From assembly GCF_000769405.2 (NCBI RefSeq), contig NZ_CP053439.1, positions 124,001 to 188,000 of the forward strand: DNA of 64,000 nucleotides, written 5' to 3'. Position numbers and translations under genes: made by a program. The stretch is from Rhizobium brockwellii (lineage in GTDB: Bacteria; Pseudomonadota; Alphaproteobacteria; Rhizobiales; Rhizobiaceae). Shown here piece by piece: positions 1 through 8,661 of the stretch (its first letter is position 1; every line of letters begins with the position of its first letter). The notes beneath the pieces were generated by a model. That model did no database searches, was not told the DNA's origin, and worked only from the letters and a program-made list of their open reading frames with translations.

Positions 1-1706
1 TCATCCATTGTCCGCGGCTCCGGCAGATGGCCGGACAGGCCGCGGATCAGCTTGTCATTGCCATCAGTTGCCTTCTGATGGTGGAAGACACCGTTCGATT
101 GCGGCGTCAGCGGCGCATCGTGCACGCTTTCTTCGATCGTCGCCCAGGCCGGCGGCGCCTGCCAGCCGAATTCAGAGCAGAAGCGTGGGATATAATTGCG
201 GTAGACCTCGTAGCCGACATCGTTCCACACGTCCCAGATATGTTTGCAGCCATGGCCGTCGGCATTGGGTTCGATCTCCATCGAGCCAGAATAGGGACTG
301 CCGGGATAATAGGGACGGTCCGGATCGAGTTCGGCTGAGAGTTTCGGCAGCAGGTCGAGATAATAACCGAGGCCCCAGCTTTCGCCCGCCTTGATGATCG
401 GCCGCCAGCCCCATTCGTCGAAGCCCCAGATATTCTCATTATTGCCGTTCCAGAGCACCAGCGAGGCATGCGGCATCAGCCGCACGACATTGTCACGCAC
501 CTCCGCCTCGACCTCGCTTCTGAGCGGCTCTTCCTCCGGATAGGCGGCGCAGGCAAAGAGGAAATCCTGCCAGACCAGCATGCCCATGCGGTCGCAGGCC
601 TCATAGAATTCGTCGGTCTCGAAGATGCCGCCGCCCCAGACGCGCAGCATGTGGATATTGGCGGCCTTTGCCTCCTCGATCCGCGCGGCATAACGCTCGG
701 CCGTCACCCGCGGGGGAAAACAATCGTCGGGAATCCAGTTCGCCCCACAGATGAAGAGCGGTACGTCGTTGATGACGAAGGTAAAGGCCGAGCCGTGCTC
801 GTCGGCCGAGGTATCGAGCCGCAGCGAGCGGAACCCGAGTTCGCGCTCGTGAGCGTCGAGCAGATCGTCGCTCCCATCGCCGATCAGCCGGAGCGTCATC
901 GGATAGAGCGGCTGCGCGCCGAGATGGTGCGGCCACCAGAGCTGCGGCGAGGCGAGGGCAAGCTCGAAGGAAACCTCGTCTTCGTCGGCGGCGATCACCA
1001 CCGTCTTGGTCACGCCGCCGATTTCGGCAATGAGCCTCAACGGCGTCGTGTCACCATGCCGCGCCAGCCTGGCATCCACTTTTATCAGCCCGTCGCCGCC
1101 GGCAAGCGTCGCGGAAACCCTGGTTTCGGCAAGCCGCGCCCGATCCCAGCTTTCCAGCCGGACCGGCTTCCAGACGCCTGCCGTCACCAGCGTCGGCCCC
1201 CAGTCCCAGCCGAAATTGCAGGCCATCTTGCGCAACAGATTGCCCGGTCCCGGATAGTTGTTAGGACGGTAGCCGTAATGTTTTTCCATCTCCGCGCCAT
1301 AGGCGTAGGCGGAGCGAAAGGTGACAGAAAGGTCGTTGGCGCCAACCTTCAGCAGCCGGGAAACATCGAAACGATAGGTGCGGTGCATGTTGAAGGTGCG
1401 GCCGATCTCTTCGCCGTTGAGCGATATCACCGCGACCGTATCGAGCCCGTCGAAGACGAGTTCCTGCACCTTGCCATCACCAGGCATCGCCTCGAAGCTG
1501 CAGCGATAGGTCCAGTCGGTTTTGCCGATCCAGTCGTTGGTGATCTCATTGACGTCGATATAAGGATCGGGGATGAGCCGGTTGGCGAGAAGGTCGAGAT
1601 GCACGCAGCCCGGCACCGTCGCGGGGATGGCGGCAGGCAGGCCGAGCCTTTCTGTATCGTTACAGGAGAGCGTCCAGCCGGAATTGAGCGCAGTCTTTTC
1701 GATCAT
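1..1706 (-). CDS. Beta-mannosidase, glycoside hydrolase family 2 (C-terminus beyond window)
   Basis: Retaining exo-beta-mannosidase that releases mannose from the non-reducing end of beta-mannosides. Read on the minus strand from ATG at 1706 (AGGAG a few bases upstream), the frame stays open to base 1. The N-terminal part is a GH2 sugar-binding/jelly-roll domain (DWIGKTDWTYRC, FDGLDTVAVISLNG). The catalytic barrel contains LVLWNGNNEN, which carries the acid/base Glu, and further on FCSEFGWQ, which carries the nucleophile Glu. About 568 codons are visible; family members run to about 820, so roughly 250 residues are missing. No signal peptide is seen, so it is probably cytoplasmic and would act on imported mannosides. 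The active-site strings favour beta-mannosidase over beta-galactosidase or glucuronidase. Confidence 0.9.
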   Translation of the reverse strand, partial: MIEKTALNSGWTLSCNDTERLGLPAAIPATVPGCVHLDLLANRLIPDPYIDVNEITNDWIGKTDWTYRCSFEAMPGDGKVQELVFDGLDTVAVISLNGEEIGRTFNMHRTYRFDVSRLLKVGANDLSVTFRSAYAYGAEMEKHYGYRPNNYPGPGNLLRKMACNFGWDWGPTLVTAGVWKPVRLESWDRARLAETRVSATLAGGDGLIKVDARLARHGDTTPLRLIAEIGGVTKTVVIAADEDEVSFELALASPQLWWPHHLGAQPLYPMTLRLIGDGSDDLLDAHERELGFRSLRLDTSADEHGSAFTFVINDVPLFICGANWIPDDCFPPRVTAERYAARIEEAKAANIHMLRVWGGGIFETDEFYEACDRMGMLVWQDFLFACAAYPEEEPLRSEVEAEVRDNVVRLMPHASLVLWNGNNENIWGFDEWGWRPIIKAGESWGLGYYLDLLPKLSAELDPDRPYYPGSPYSGSMEIEPNADGHGCKHIWDVWNDVGYEVYRNYIPRFCSEFGWQAPPAWATIEESVHDAPLTPQSNGVFHHQKATDGNDKLIRGLSGHLPEPRTMD

Positions 1707-1787
1707 GGCGGGCTCCTGTTGCATGCCGCTTGAAGCTGTGGGATTATCTGTGGTTTGGAACGTACCGGTGGTTCGGCATGGGATGCG

Positions 1788-2183
1788 TCAGAGAAACCGG
1801 CCGTGGCGCTGCAGCACCTCGATCTTGTAGCCATCCGGATCGCTGATGAAGAAGAAGAGACCGAAGAGCTTGTCGTCGCGGTTGAGCTCGACCAGTTCAC
1901 CCGGATTGAGCCCGAGCGTGGACAGCCGCTCTCGCTCGACCGCCACCTCTTCGACCGAGACGGCAAGATGGCCATAGGCATTGCCGAGGTCATAGGGCGC
2001 GGTCCGGCCCTTGTTGACGGTTAGTTCCAGCTCAAAGCCGGTCTCGGCATTGCTCATATAGATCAGGGTGAAGGTTTCGAAATCGACGCGGTCGGCGACC
2101 GAAAGGCCGAAGGCCCTCTCGTAGAATTCGACGGAGCGCGCCTCATCGAAAACGCGGATCATGGAGTGGATCATCTTCGCCAA
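1788..2183 (-). CDS. VOC-superfamily protein, glyoxalase I-like
   Basis: 131-residue single-domain vicinal-oxygen-chelate protein. It begins MAKMIHSMIRVFD and contains SVEFYERAFGL and, near the end, FFISDPDGYKIEVLQ. These are the usual beta-alpha-beta-beta-beta modules of the glyoxalase/bleomycin-resistance fold. Metal-ligand positions resemble glyoxalase I: a His near the start, a Glu in the ELELT strand, a His in YGHLAVSV and a Glu in IEVLQ. Lactoylglutathione lyase activity is therefore possible, but the family also includes dioxygenases and epimerases. It lies between the beta-mannosidase and the osmoprotectant transporter, both on the same strand, with 48 bases to the transporter's last gene, so read-through from that operon is possible. 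Family assignment is firm; the substrate is not. Confidence 0.8.
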   Translation of the reverse strand: MAKMIHSMIRVFDEARSVEFYERAFGLSVADRVDFETFTLIYMSNAETGFELELTVNKGRTAPYDLGNAYGHLAVSVEEVAVERERLSTLGLNPGELVELNRDDKLFGLFFFISDPDGYKIEVLQRHGRFL

Positions 2184-2231
2184 GTCTGCCTCCCATTATC
2201 ATCAATTACGGCAGTCTTGGTACCCGTCCTT

Positions 2232-2981
2232 TTACGCCGCGCGCAAGCCGATTCTTCGCGTAATCGCCGCTTCGACGAGGCCCATGGCGTCATAGATCAG
2301 CACCGCCATCAGGCCGACGATCAGGCCGCCCTGCAGGATGAAGGCGGTATTGTCGGAGATCAGCCCGGCGATGATGACCTCGCCGAGACCCTTGGCCGCA
2401 ACCGTCGAGCCGATCGTCGCCGTGCCGATATTGATGACGGTGGCGACCTTCAGCCCTTCGAGGATCAGCGGCAGGGCCAGCGGCAGCTCGACGCGAAACA
2501 GCCGCTGCGTGCCGTTCATGCCCATGCCGTCGGCGGCATCGAGCACTTGTGGCGAAACCTGCTTCAGCCCGGCGACGGTGTTTTCGAAGATCGGCAGCAG
2601 GCCGTAGAGAAAGAGCGCGATCAGCGTCGGCATGGCGCCGAAACCGGTGGCGGGAACGGCGAGCGCCAGCACCGCGACCGGCGGAAACGTCTGCCCGGCA
2701 TTGGCGATGGCGCGCGACAGCGGCAGAAAGTCAGCCCCGCTTTCCCGTGTCACGAAGATGCCGCCGACAACGGCAAGCACGGCGCTACAGACGATCGAGC
2801 CGATCACCAACTGCAGATGCCCGACAGCAAGCGAGGCAAGGCTGTTTTGCGTATAGACGGGAGGTGCATTGTTGCTGGTCAGCGGCATTAGCATGAAGGA
2901 AAGCCACTCCGTCCTGAACAGCAGGATCAGGAGCAGGGCGAGCGCCGCCAGGCGGAAGAGATTGGCGACGAGGAGCTTCAT
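2232..2981 (-). CDS. ABC transporter permease, YehW/OpuCD type
   Basis: 249-residue inner-membrane permease of a quaternary-amine (glycine betaine/choline/carnitine) ABC importer. It has about six hydrophobic segments and the EAA-type loop (VLDAADGMGMNGTQRLFRVELPLALPLI) that docks on the ATPase. Its length matches E. coli YehW (about 243). Its start ATG overlaps the stop of the ATPase gene by four bases (ATGA), so it is translationally coupled as the last gene of the four-gene operon 6085-2232. It would pair with the longer permease at 3919-5094 to form the heterodimeric channel. Confidence 0.88.
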   Translation of the reverse strand: MKLLVANLFRLAALALLLILLFRTEWLSFMLMPLTSNNAPPVYTQNSLASLAVGHLQLVIGSIVCSAVLAVVGGIFVTRESGADFLPLSRAIANAGQTFPPVAVLALAVPATGFGAMPTLIALFLYGLLPIFENTVAGLKQVSPQVLDAADGMGMNGTQRLFRVELPLALPLILEGLKVATVINIGTATIGSTVAAKGLGEVIIAGLISDNTAFILQGGLIVGLMAVLIYDAMGLVEAAITRRIGLRAA

Positions 2982-3922
2982 GCCTTGCGGCCCAGTTCGA
3001 GAAGCCGCGTCATCGAGATCGATCCCACAGGCGCCTTTTCGCCGTCCTGCACGGCCGCCTCATCGACCCCCTGCCAGATCATCTCGGCCAGCGCATCGCG
3101 CAGGCTGAGCGACTGCGGCAGGGCATAGGCGAGGCCATTCTTGGCCGGCTCCATGCTCTCCTTCAGCGGCAGCAGCGACATCAGCTTCAAGGCCCGGTCG
3201 GACGTCCCGGTTAATTGCTGGACGAAGGGATCGGCGGGTTCGGTGAGGATCTTTTCCGGCGTCGAGCATTGCAGCAACCTACCCTCGCTCATCACCGCGA
3301 TCTGGTTGCCGAGATGGAAGGCCTCATCCATGTCGTGGGTGACGAGAATGACAGTCGTGCCGAACTGCTTCTGGATCGCCAAGAGATCGTCTTGCGCCTT
3401 GCCGCGGATGACCGGATCGAGCGCGCCGAAGGGTTCGTCCATCAACAGCAGCTCCGGTTCGGCGGCCAGCGCCCGGGCGACGCCGACGCGCTGCTGCTGG
3501 CCGCCGGAGAGCTGATGCGGATATTTGTCGGCAAAGGTTGCCGGATCGAGGTTGAAGAGCCCGAGCAGTTCCTCGACGCGTTTGGCGATGCGGGCGGAAT
3601 CCCAATCGAGAAGCTGCGGCACGGTGGCGATATTCTGCGCCACGGTCCGGTGCGGAAAGAGGCCGTGCCCCTGGATCGCATAGCCGATCTTGCGGCGAAG
3701 CTCGGTCACCTCAACGTCCATCACATTCTGCCCGCCGACGAAGATTTCGCCTTCGGTGATCGACACCAGCCGGTTGATCATCCGCATCAGCGTCGATTTG
3801 CCCGAGCCCGACGTGCCGACGATGACGGTGATCTCGCCCTTCTCGACGCTCATCGAGACGTCGTCGACGACGGTGGCGGCGCCATAGCGCTTGGTGACGT
3901 TCCTGATCTCGATCATGGTCAT
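2978..3922 (-). CDS. ABC transporter ATP-binding protein, YehX/OpuCA type
   Basis: 314-residue ATPase energising the quaternary-amine importer. Walker A is GTSGSGKST, the signature LSGGQQQR, Walker B LLLMDEPFGALD and the H-loop VTHDMDEA. After the nucleotide-binding domain (about 1-240) a C-terminal tail of some 75 residues follows; it is too short and divergent for a clear CBS pair. I chose ATG at 3922 over the ATG two codons later (3916) because it makes an ATGA overlap with the upstream permease stop. The 3' end overlaps the next permease the same way. In another reading this frame runs on upstream as a long open frame into the permease; that part is a shadow. Confidence 0.9.
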   Translation of the reverse strand: MTMIEIRNVTKRYGAATVVDDVSMSVEKGEITVIVGTSGSGKSTLMRMINRLVSITEGEIFVGGQNVMDVEVTELRRKIGYAIQGHGLFPHRTVAQNIATVPQLLDWDSARIAKRVEELLGLFNLDPATFADKYPHQLSGGQQQRVGVARALAAEPELLLMDEPFGALDPVIRGKAQDDLLAIQKQFGTTVILVTHDMDEAFHLGNQIAVMSEGRLLQCSTPEKILTEPADPFVQQLTGTSDRALKLMSLLPLKESMEPAKNGLAYALPQSLSLRDALAEMIWQGVDEAAVQDGEKAPVGSISMTRLLELGRKA

Positions 3923-5094
3923 GCGGCGGATCCCCGGATGCTGTCGATGACCGCATCGAGGATGACGGCCGATGAGAAGGCGAAGAAGACGGTCGGCACG
4001 GCGCCGAGCAGGACGAGGTCCATGGCCGTCTGGCCGAGCCCCTGGAAGATGAAGATTCCGAAGCCGCCGCCGCCGATCAGCGCGGCGATCGTCACCATGC
4101 CGATCGCCTGCACCAGCACGATGCGGATGCCGGTGAGGATCACGGGAAAGGCAAGCGGCATGTCGATTCCAACAAGGATCTGTAAGCGTGTCAGCCCCAT
4201 GCCGGCTGCAGCATCGCGCACCGAGGGGTCGACGCCCTGAAGGCCGACGACGGTGTTGGCGACGATAGGTAGCAGCGAATAGAGCACCAGCGCAATCAAG
4301 GCAGGCGCCGTGCCGATGCCGCGGATGCCGATCGCGGCGGCGAGCGGCACATGGGTGGCGAGATAGCCGAGTGGCAGCATCAACAGGCCGAAGAGTGCCA
4401 GACTCGGGATCGTCTGGATGAGGCTGAGCCCCTGCAGCACGATGGCGCGCAGCTTCGGCACCCAGAAGCAGAGGATGCCGAGCGGCAGGCCGAGAACAAT
4501 GGCGATGGCAAGCGAGCCGAACGCGAGCAGCAGATGCGAGATCGCTTCGGTCTGGAATTGCGGGGCCCGGGTCGAGAATTCCTTCATGATCGAAAGGCTG
4601 TCGAGCAGGCCGGAGGAGAGCGAGATGAAGAGCAACGCCGTATAGGCCGCAAGGGCTGCGACCCGCATCCACGGCGCCAGCCGGATCTTCACCAGTGCAT
4701 CGGATATGACGAGCCCGATCACCGCAAACAGCGCCCAGAAGCCGCCGCCGGGCGTCATCCGCGCCACCGTGCTGCCGGGGGGCGTTGCCGCGGTCGAGAC
4801 GAGGCCGATCGCAACGATCAACGCCGCAAGACAGAGTGTCGCAATCGCAAGCCGCGCGATCGCATGGCGTAGGAACAGCGTGGCGAAGGCGGTGAGAAGG
4901 AGAAGGACGGTCAGGATGATGACGGAAGGCTGGGGAAGAAGCTGCATCAGCAGCATCGGCTTGCCGGCGGCGATGCGGTTTGCCTTCACGTAGAGGAAGG
5001 GCATCAGTGCAGTCGCCGCGATGCCGCCGGCCACCAGAACCACGCCGAGCCGGTCCAGCCTGCGGACCGCTAAGGTTTCTGCCATGAATCCCAA
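3919..5094 (-). CDS. ABC transporter permease, YehY type, with N-terminal membrane extension
   Basis: 391-residue permease of the same quaternary-amine importer. Its C-terminal half carries the channel domain and EAA loop (VRDAAAGMGLTRLQILVGIDMPLAFPVI). The N-terminal 170 residues add several more hydrophobic segments (LGVVLVAGGIAATALMPFL; VIILTVLLLLTAFATLFL; FWALFAVIGLVISDALV). This long form matches E. coli YehY (about 385 aa) rather than the short OpuCB/OsmW permeases and is a main reason for calling the locus Yeh/OsmU-like. An ATG three codons in (5085, MAETLAV) is an alternative start. The gene follows the binding-protein gene after a hairpin, and three short near-copies of a CTGACAGG-TTGG unit lie just before its start (about 5090-5143). 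Confidence 0.88.
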   Translation of the reverse strand: MGFMAETLAVRRLDRLGVVLVAGGIAATALMPFLYVKANRIAAGKPMLLMQLLPQPSVIILTVLLLLTAFATLFLRHAIARLAIATLCLAALIVAIGLVSTAATPPGSTVARMTPGGGFWALFAVIGLVISDALVKIRLAPWMRVAALAAYTALLFISLSSGLLDSLSIMKEFSTRAPQFQTEAISHLLLAFGSLAIAIVLGLPLGILCFWVPKLRAIVLQGLSLIQTIPSLALFGLLMLPLGYLATHVPLAAAIGIRGIGTAPALIALVLYSLLPIVANTVVGLQGVDPSVRDAAAGMGLTRLQILVGIDMPLAFPVILTGIRIVLVQAIGMVTIAALIGGGGFGIFIFQGLGQTAMDLVLLGAVPTVFFAFSSAVILDAVIDSIRGSAA

Positions 5095-5143
5095 TCCTGT
5101 CTGGCCAACCCTGTCAGGAAAGCCAATCCTGTCAGGAAAGAAA

Positions 5144-5167
5144 GCTCCGCCCTTAATCGGGCGGAGC
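5144..5167 (-). terminator. Intercistronic hairpin after the osmoprotectant-binding protein gene
   Basis: A perfect 9-bp stem, GCTCCGCCC / GGGCGGAGC, with a 6-base loop, lies ten bases after the binding-protein stop. On the minus strand it is followed by TTTCTTTC. It looks like a partial terminator or mRNA-stabilising hairpin that would keep binding protein in excess over the membrane parts, a common arrangement in ABC operons. The effect on expression is inferred. Confidence 0.6.
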
Positions 5168-5176
5168 GGGCTATGA

Positions 5177-6085
5177 CTACTTCAGGAAGCCTTTTTCCTT
5201 GAGATAGGCTTCGGCGACCGACTTTGCCGGCTCGCCGTCGACCTGGATCTTGGCGTTGAGCTTGCGCAACTCGTCGGCGGTCAGGCTCTTGAAGATCGGC
5301 GAGAGCACTTCCTCGATCTTCGGATTGGCCTTCAACACCTCTTCGCGGATGATCGGCGTCGGGGCATAGACCTGCTGCACGTTCTTGTCGTCTTCGAGAA
5401 CGGTGAGTTCGGCCGCTTCGATGGCGCCGTCGGTGCCGTAGACCATGGCGGTGTTGACGCCGTTCGTCTGGTCGGCGGCCGCCTTGATCGTTGCCGCCGT
5501 GTCGCCGCCGGAAAGAACGACCATCTGGTCGGGCTTCAGCTGGAAGCCGTAGGTCGTCTGGAAGGCGGGAAGCGCGCCGGCCGAATTGACGAATTCAGCG
5601 GAGGCGGCAAGCTTGGCGGCACCGCCGCCGGCAACCCATTTGCCGAAGTCCGTGAGGCTCTTCAGCTTGTTCGGGCCGGCGACGTCGCTGCGCACGGCGA
5701 GCGCCCAGGTGTTGTTGGCAGGCGACGGCGTCAGCCAGACGATCTTGTTGGCATCGTAATCGAGCTTCTTCGCCAGCTCATAGCCCTGGTCGATGTTCTT
5801 CCAGGCGGCGTCATCGGCCTTGTTGAAGAAGAAGCCGGCATTGCCGGTATATTCGGGATAGATGTCGATTTCGCCTGCGGTGATCGCCTTGCGCACGACG
5901 GGTGTCGCGCCAAGCGCGATGCGGTCCTGCGTCTTGATGCCGTTCGCTTCGAGAGCGAGCGCGATGACGTTGCCGAGCAGCGTGCCTTCCGTGTCGATCT
6001 TCGACGAGACGACGATGTCGGCGGCATGGGCCGCACCCACCGCGAAGGCGGAGAGCGAAACGGCAAGTGCGAGTTTCTTCAGCAT
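5177..6085 (-). CDS. Glycine betaine/quaternary amine substrate-binding protein, YehZ/OsmF type
   Basis: 302-residue periplasmic binding protein. The signal peptide is MLKKLALAVSLSAFAVGAAHA, cut after AHA, and the mature part starts ADIVVSSKIDTEG. The fold is the OpuAC/type II kind (KIDTEGTLLGNVIALALEA, EIDIYPEYTGNAGFFFNK, TDGAIEAAELTVLEDDKNV). I chose ATG at 6085 because AAGGGGAT precedes it and the signal peptide then begins correctly; an upstream in-frame ATG at 6145 would add 20 unlikely residues. First gene of the operon that continues into the YehY-, YehX- and YehW-like genes. Related Yeh systems bind betaine weakly and are stress-induced, so an osmoprotection role is not certain. Confidence 0.9.
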   Translation of the reverse strand: MLKKLALAVSLSAFAVGAAHAADIVVSSKIDTEGTLLGNVIALALEANGIKTQDRIALGATPVVRKAITAGEIDIYPEYTGNAGFFFNKADDAAWKNIDQGYELAKKLDYDANKIVWLTPSPANNTWALAVRSDVAGPNKLKSLTDFGKWVAGGGAAKLAASAEFVNSAGALPAFQTTYGFQLKPDQMVVLSGGDTAATIKAAADQTNGVNTAMVYGTDGAIEAAELTVLEDDKNVQQVYAPTPIIREEVLKANPKIEEVLSPIFKSLTADELRKLNAKIQVDGEPAKSVAEAYLKEKGFLK

Positions 6086-6605
6086 GGAATATCCCCTTGT
6101 TAAACACCGTTGACCTACAGCGCCGCACGTCTTTCGGAGGTGCAAGGACGCTGTAGCACTTTGAATTTCTGCATAATTTATCCTGAAATCGGTTCCGATT
6201 TAAGGAATTATGCAGTGGCTCAAACCCCTGGCGGGAGGCCTGCGCATAGGAAATCTGCCGGCGAAGGCGACCAAGTCGCCATCATGCCGGAATTGCGTGC
6301 GTGATGGAAATAGCGTGCATGCCCGAAAAATCGATGCAAGCCCCCTCCAGTATTTGCGGTCGCGGCACAATTATGGCGGCGAATGCACGTCCGCGCTCGG
6401 AAACGCATTCCCTTTTCCAAGGCCGGCGCGATTTGTTTTTGTCCCCTTGCGTGTTTCCACGATATTCCCAGGCTCTGTTGCGGATTCCCGCCGCCCGGAT
6501 TTTTCTATGATCGAACGATAGCCCGCCTCTCCGGAGGCAGGGATATCTTTTTTCCTGAACACATCATATCGTCCGGTTTTTCCAGCGCTTTCCGGAGGCG
6601 GCCGT
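6086..6605. other. Intergenic region between the transporter operon and the LysR gene
   Basis: 520 bases without a gene. It must hold the promoters of the divergent binding-protein and LysR genes. The first 130 bases contain a palindromic repeat (listed separately). The rest is of lower GC than the flanking genes, and I see no clear coding frame in it. Confidence 0.6.
6114..6214. repeat. Two-hairpin palindromic intergenic repeat
   Basis: Two consecutive inverted repeats. The first has arms CTACAGCG (6114-6121) and CGCTGTAG (6149-6156). The second runs from TGCATAATT (6170-6178) to AATTATGCA (6206-6214), with inner arms AAATCGG and CCGATTT. The organisation resembles intergenic palindromic elements common in Rhizobium genomes. 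A truncated, diverged piece of the middle (AATTATGCAG plus TCCAAAG) recurs at about 61520-61540. It may serve as a transcript end or a nucleoid site; the function is unknown. Confidence 0.65.
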
Positions 6606-7847
6606 TTGCATCTTGGTGCCCTGTTCATCGCAAGCCATGTCCTGACCTCCGGTTCGGTCCGCGAGACCGCGCGGCGCTTCCAGCTGTCGCCTTCCACCGT
6701 CTCGACGGCAATCCATAATCTCGAGACCGAACTGGCGATGACGTTGACAGAACGCGCTTCCGGGGAGCTGGCGACGCTGATCGCGAGCGGCAGGGTGCTC
6801 GAAGGCCTGGAGCCGATCATGGCTGCGATCGGCGAACTCGGCCAATGGGCCGGTCACGACGGCGCCGGGATCGACGAGGCCTGGGCATCCCGCATTCCCG
6901 TCAAGATCGTCACGATGGAGCGTTTTCTCGAAGTTGCCGACCAGGGCAGCATCAACCGGGCCGCCCGCCGCCTTCGCCTCGGTCAGCCGCAGCTTTCGCT
7001 TCAGCTTGCCAATCTTGAGAAATTTCTGAGGCACCGCCTGTTCGAGCGGCAGGCGCAGGGGTCGGTGCTGACGGAGGAGGGCAGGCGCGCCTACCAGATC
7101 TTCATGGCGATCAGCCAGGCGTGGAACGATCTCAAATCGTCGGCCGACGAGCGTTATCGGCGCACTGCCCGGTCGCTGCGCATCGGCTCGATCATTCCGA
7201 CCGGATCGGAAAGCTGGGTGGCACGCTGCCTGGGGTCGCTGGTCTCCGAATGGAATGCGCGCCGCAACAACAATGCGATCTCGCTGGTCTCGATGACCGC
7301 CGACGATCTGCGCGAGGCGCTGAAGAACGGCCGCATCGATATCGCAATCCTGGATTCGGTCTTCGGGCTCGAAAGCTTTCGGCATCGCAAATTGCTGCAG
7401 ACCGACATGGTGGTGATCGCGCCACCTGATAGCATCGAGACCAGCGTTGCCGATCTCGTCGCCGGCCACCCGATCTGCATGCCGAGCCCGCGGACCGGCC
7501 TCGGCCACGCGGCCATGGCCTTCAGCTACGAACGCGCGCCCAACCGGCGTCGGCGCGGCCAGGATATCACCGCGGCGGATTCGCTGCCTGTCATCGTCGA
7601 CCTCGTCGCCAATCACGGTTACGTCTCCTTCCTCGGCCGCGTCAGCGCCATGCCGATCGCCGACAAGGTACGCATCGTCGATCTCGACGAGCACCTGCCG
7701 ATGTCCTATCACGTCGCCTTCAACCATCGAAAAGCCGCCGCCGATGCCTGCGCTGTCATCATCGAGGTGGCGGCCAGAATTACGTCGGAAACCGTCGTAC
7801 GCACCATAAGGCCGACGGACGCCGGAGCCAGGGAGACTGCAGCGTGA
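6606..7847 (+). CDS. LysR-type regulator with two tandem HTH domains
   Basis: 413-residue transcription factor of unusual build. Residues 2-52 form a LysR-like winged-helix N-terminus (SGSVRETARRFQLSPSTVST, AIHNLE). Residues 101-160 form a second, more canonical LysR HTH (MERFLEVADQGSINRAARRL, GQPQLSLQLANLEKFL, LFERQ, LTEEGR). A co-inducer-binding domain follows (about 185-400). Standard LysR proteins have one HTH and about 300 residues. The start is a TTG at 6606 with CGGAGG seven bases upstream; no ATG gives both domains. Its stop overlaps the cutC start (GTGA), so the two are co-expressed. It is divergent from the osmoprotectant operon, but nothing in the sequence proves it controls that operon. 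The ligand is unknown. Confidence 0.85.
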   Translation: MHLGALFIASHVLTSGSVRETARRFQLSPSTVSTAIHNLETELAMTLTERASGELATLIASGRVLEGLEPIMAAIGELGQWAGHDGAGIDEAWASRIPVKIVTMERFLEVADQGSINRAARRLRLGQPQLSLQLANLEKFLRHRLFERQAQGSVLTEEGRRAYQIFMAISQAWNDLKSSADERYRRTARSLRIGSIIPTGSESWVARCLGSLVSEWNARRNNNAISLVSMTADDLREALKNGRIDIAILDSVFGLESFRHRKLLQTDMVVIAPPDSIETSVADLVAGHPICMPSPRTGLGHAAMAFSYERAPNRRRRGQDITAADSLPVIVDLVANHGYVSFLGRVSAMPIADKVRIVDLDEHLPMSYHVAFNHRKAAADACAVIIEVAARITSETVVRTIRPTDAGARETAA

Positions 7848-8572
7848 CGATTTTGCTCGAAGTATGCGTGGACAGCGCCGAAGGCCTTGCCGCCGCGATC
7901 GAAGGTGGGGCCGGGCGCATCGAACTCTGCTCGGCGCTGGAGCTCGGCGGCCTGACGCCGCTGCCGAGCCTGATGCGGATCGCCGCGCGGGCACCCATTC
8001 CGGTCTATGCGATGATCCGCCCGCACGCCGGCCCGTTCATCTTTGACGGGGCAGACGAGGAAGCGATGATGATCGATATCGATGCCGTGCGCGCCGCTGG
8101 CCTCGCCGGCGTCGTCGTCGGCGCCAACCGGCCGGATGGTACGCTCGACATGCCGTTGATCCATCGTTTGAAGGCGCATGCCGCCGGTCTCGGCTCGACG
8201 CTGCATCGCGCTTTCGATCTGGTGCCGGATGCCGACCAGGCGCTGGAGCAGGCGGTCGAGCTCGGCTGCGAACGCATCTTGACCTCCGGCTGCGCGCTGA
8301 AGGCCGCCGATGGCCTCGACACGCTGAAGCGCATTTCGGCAAAGGCGGCCGGCCGGATCGAGATCATGCCGGGCAGCGGCATCCGCCCCACCAATGTCGG
8401 CGAGATATTGAAGGCGACCGGCGCCCGCGAGGTCCACGGTTCCTGCAGTTCACCGGTCGAAAGCGCCGATCCGCGCGCGGTCGCTTTTGGTTTCGAGGCG
8501 AGAAGCACGAACAAGACCGATGTCGCCGTCGTCAGGCAGATGCGCAGGGCGATTGAGGCGGTTGCAGGATAA
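7844..8572 (+). CDS. cutC: CutC-family copper homeostasis protein
   Basis: 242-residue cytoplasmic TIM-barrel protein of the CutC family. Recognisable strings are LLEVCVDSAEGLAAAIEGGA, RIELCSALELGGLTPL, IRPHAGPF, STLHRAFDLVPD, ILTSGCALKA, IMPGSGIRPTNV and EVHGSC. The family is linked to copper tolerance in E. coli, but its biochemical activity is not settled. The start is GTG at 7844, which overlaps the LysR stop by four bases; this coupling is the best evidence for the GTG. Length is normal for the family. No copper-related neighbour is present, so the local role, perhaps in sugar metabolism, is open. Confidence 0.9.
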   Translation: MTILLEVCVDSAEGLAAAIEGGAGRIELCSALELGGLTPLPSLMRIAARAPIPVYAMIRPHAGPFIFDGADEEAMMIDIDAVRAAGLAGVVVGANRPDGTLDMPLIHRLKAHAAGLGSTLHRAFDLVPDADQALEQAVELGCERILTSGCALKAADGLDTLKRISAKAAGRIEIMPGSGIRPTNVGEILKATGAREVHGSCSSPVESADPRAVAFGFEARSTNKTDVAVVRQMRRAIEAVAG

Positions 8573-8603
8573 CGGAGCCTGCGTTTGTCGATTGCATCCC
8601 TCA

Positions 8604-8661
8604 ACCTCCGTCATGCTCGGGCTTGACCCGAGCATCCACGGCCAAGCACTCTGCCTGCATG
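8604..8661 (+). repeat. Palindromic repeat copy A (left of the GIY-YIG gene)
   Basis: 58-base copy whose core is a perfect stem ATGCTCGGG / CCCGAGCAT with loop CTTGA (8613-8635), preceded by ACCTCCGTC and followed by a conserved tail that ends at the start of the nuclease gene. It is near-identical to 9107-9163 in the same orientation. Confidence 0.85.

Noticed and set aside
468-1733. Open frame of 421 codons on the plus strand opposite the beta-mannosidase
   Set aside because: Antisense shadow of a gene with clear catalytic motifs; no domain, no ribosome-binding site.
5090-5143. Operator made of three CTGACAGG-TTGG units before the permease gene
   Set aside because: It lies inside an operon after a hairpin and looks like a short slippage repeat; no evidence of regulation.
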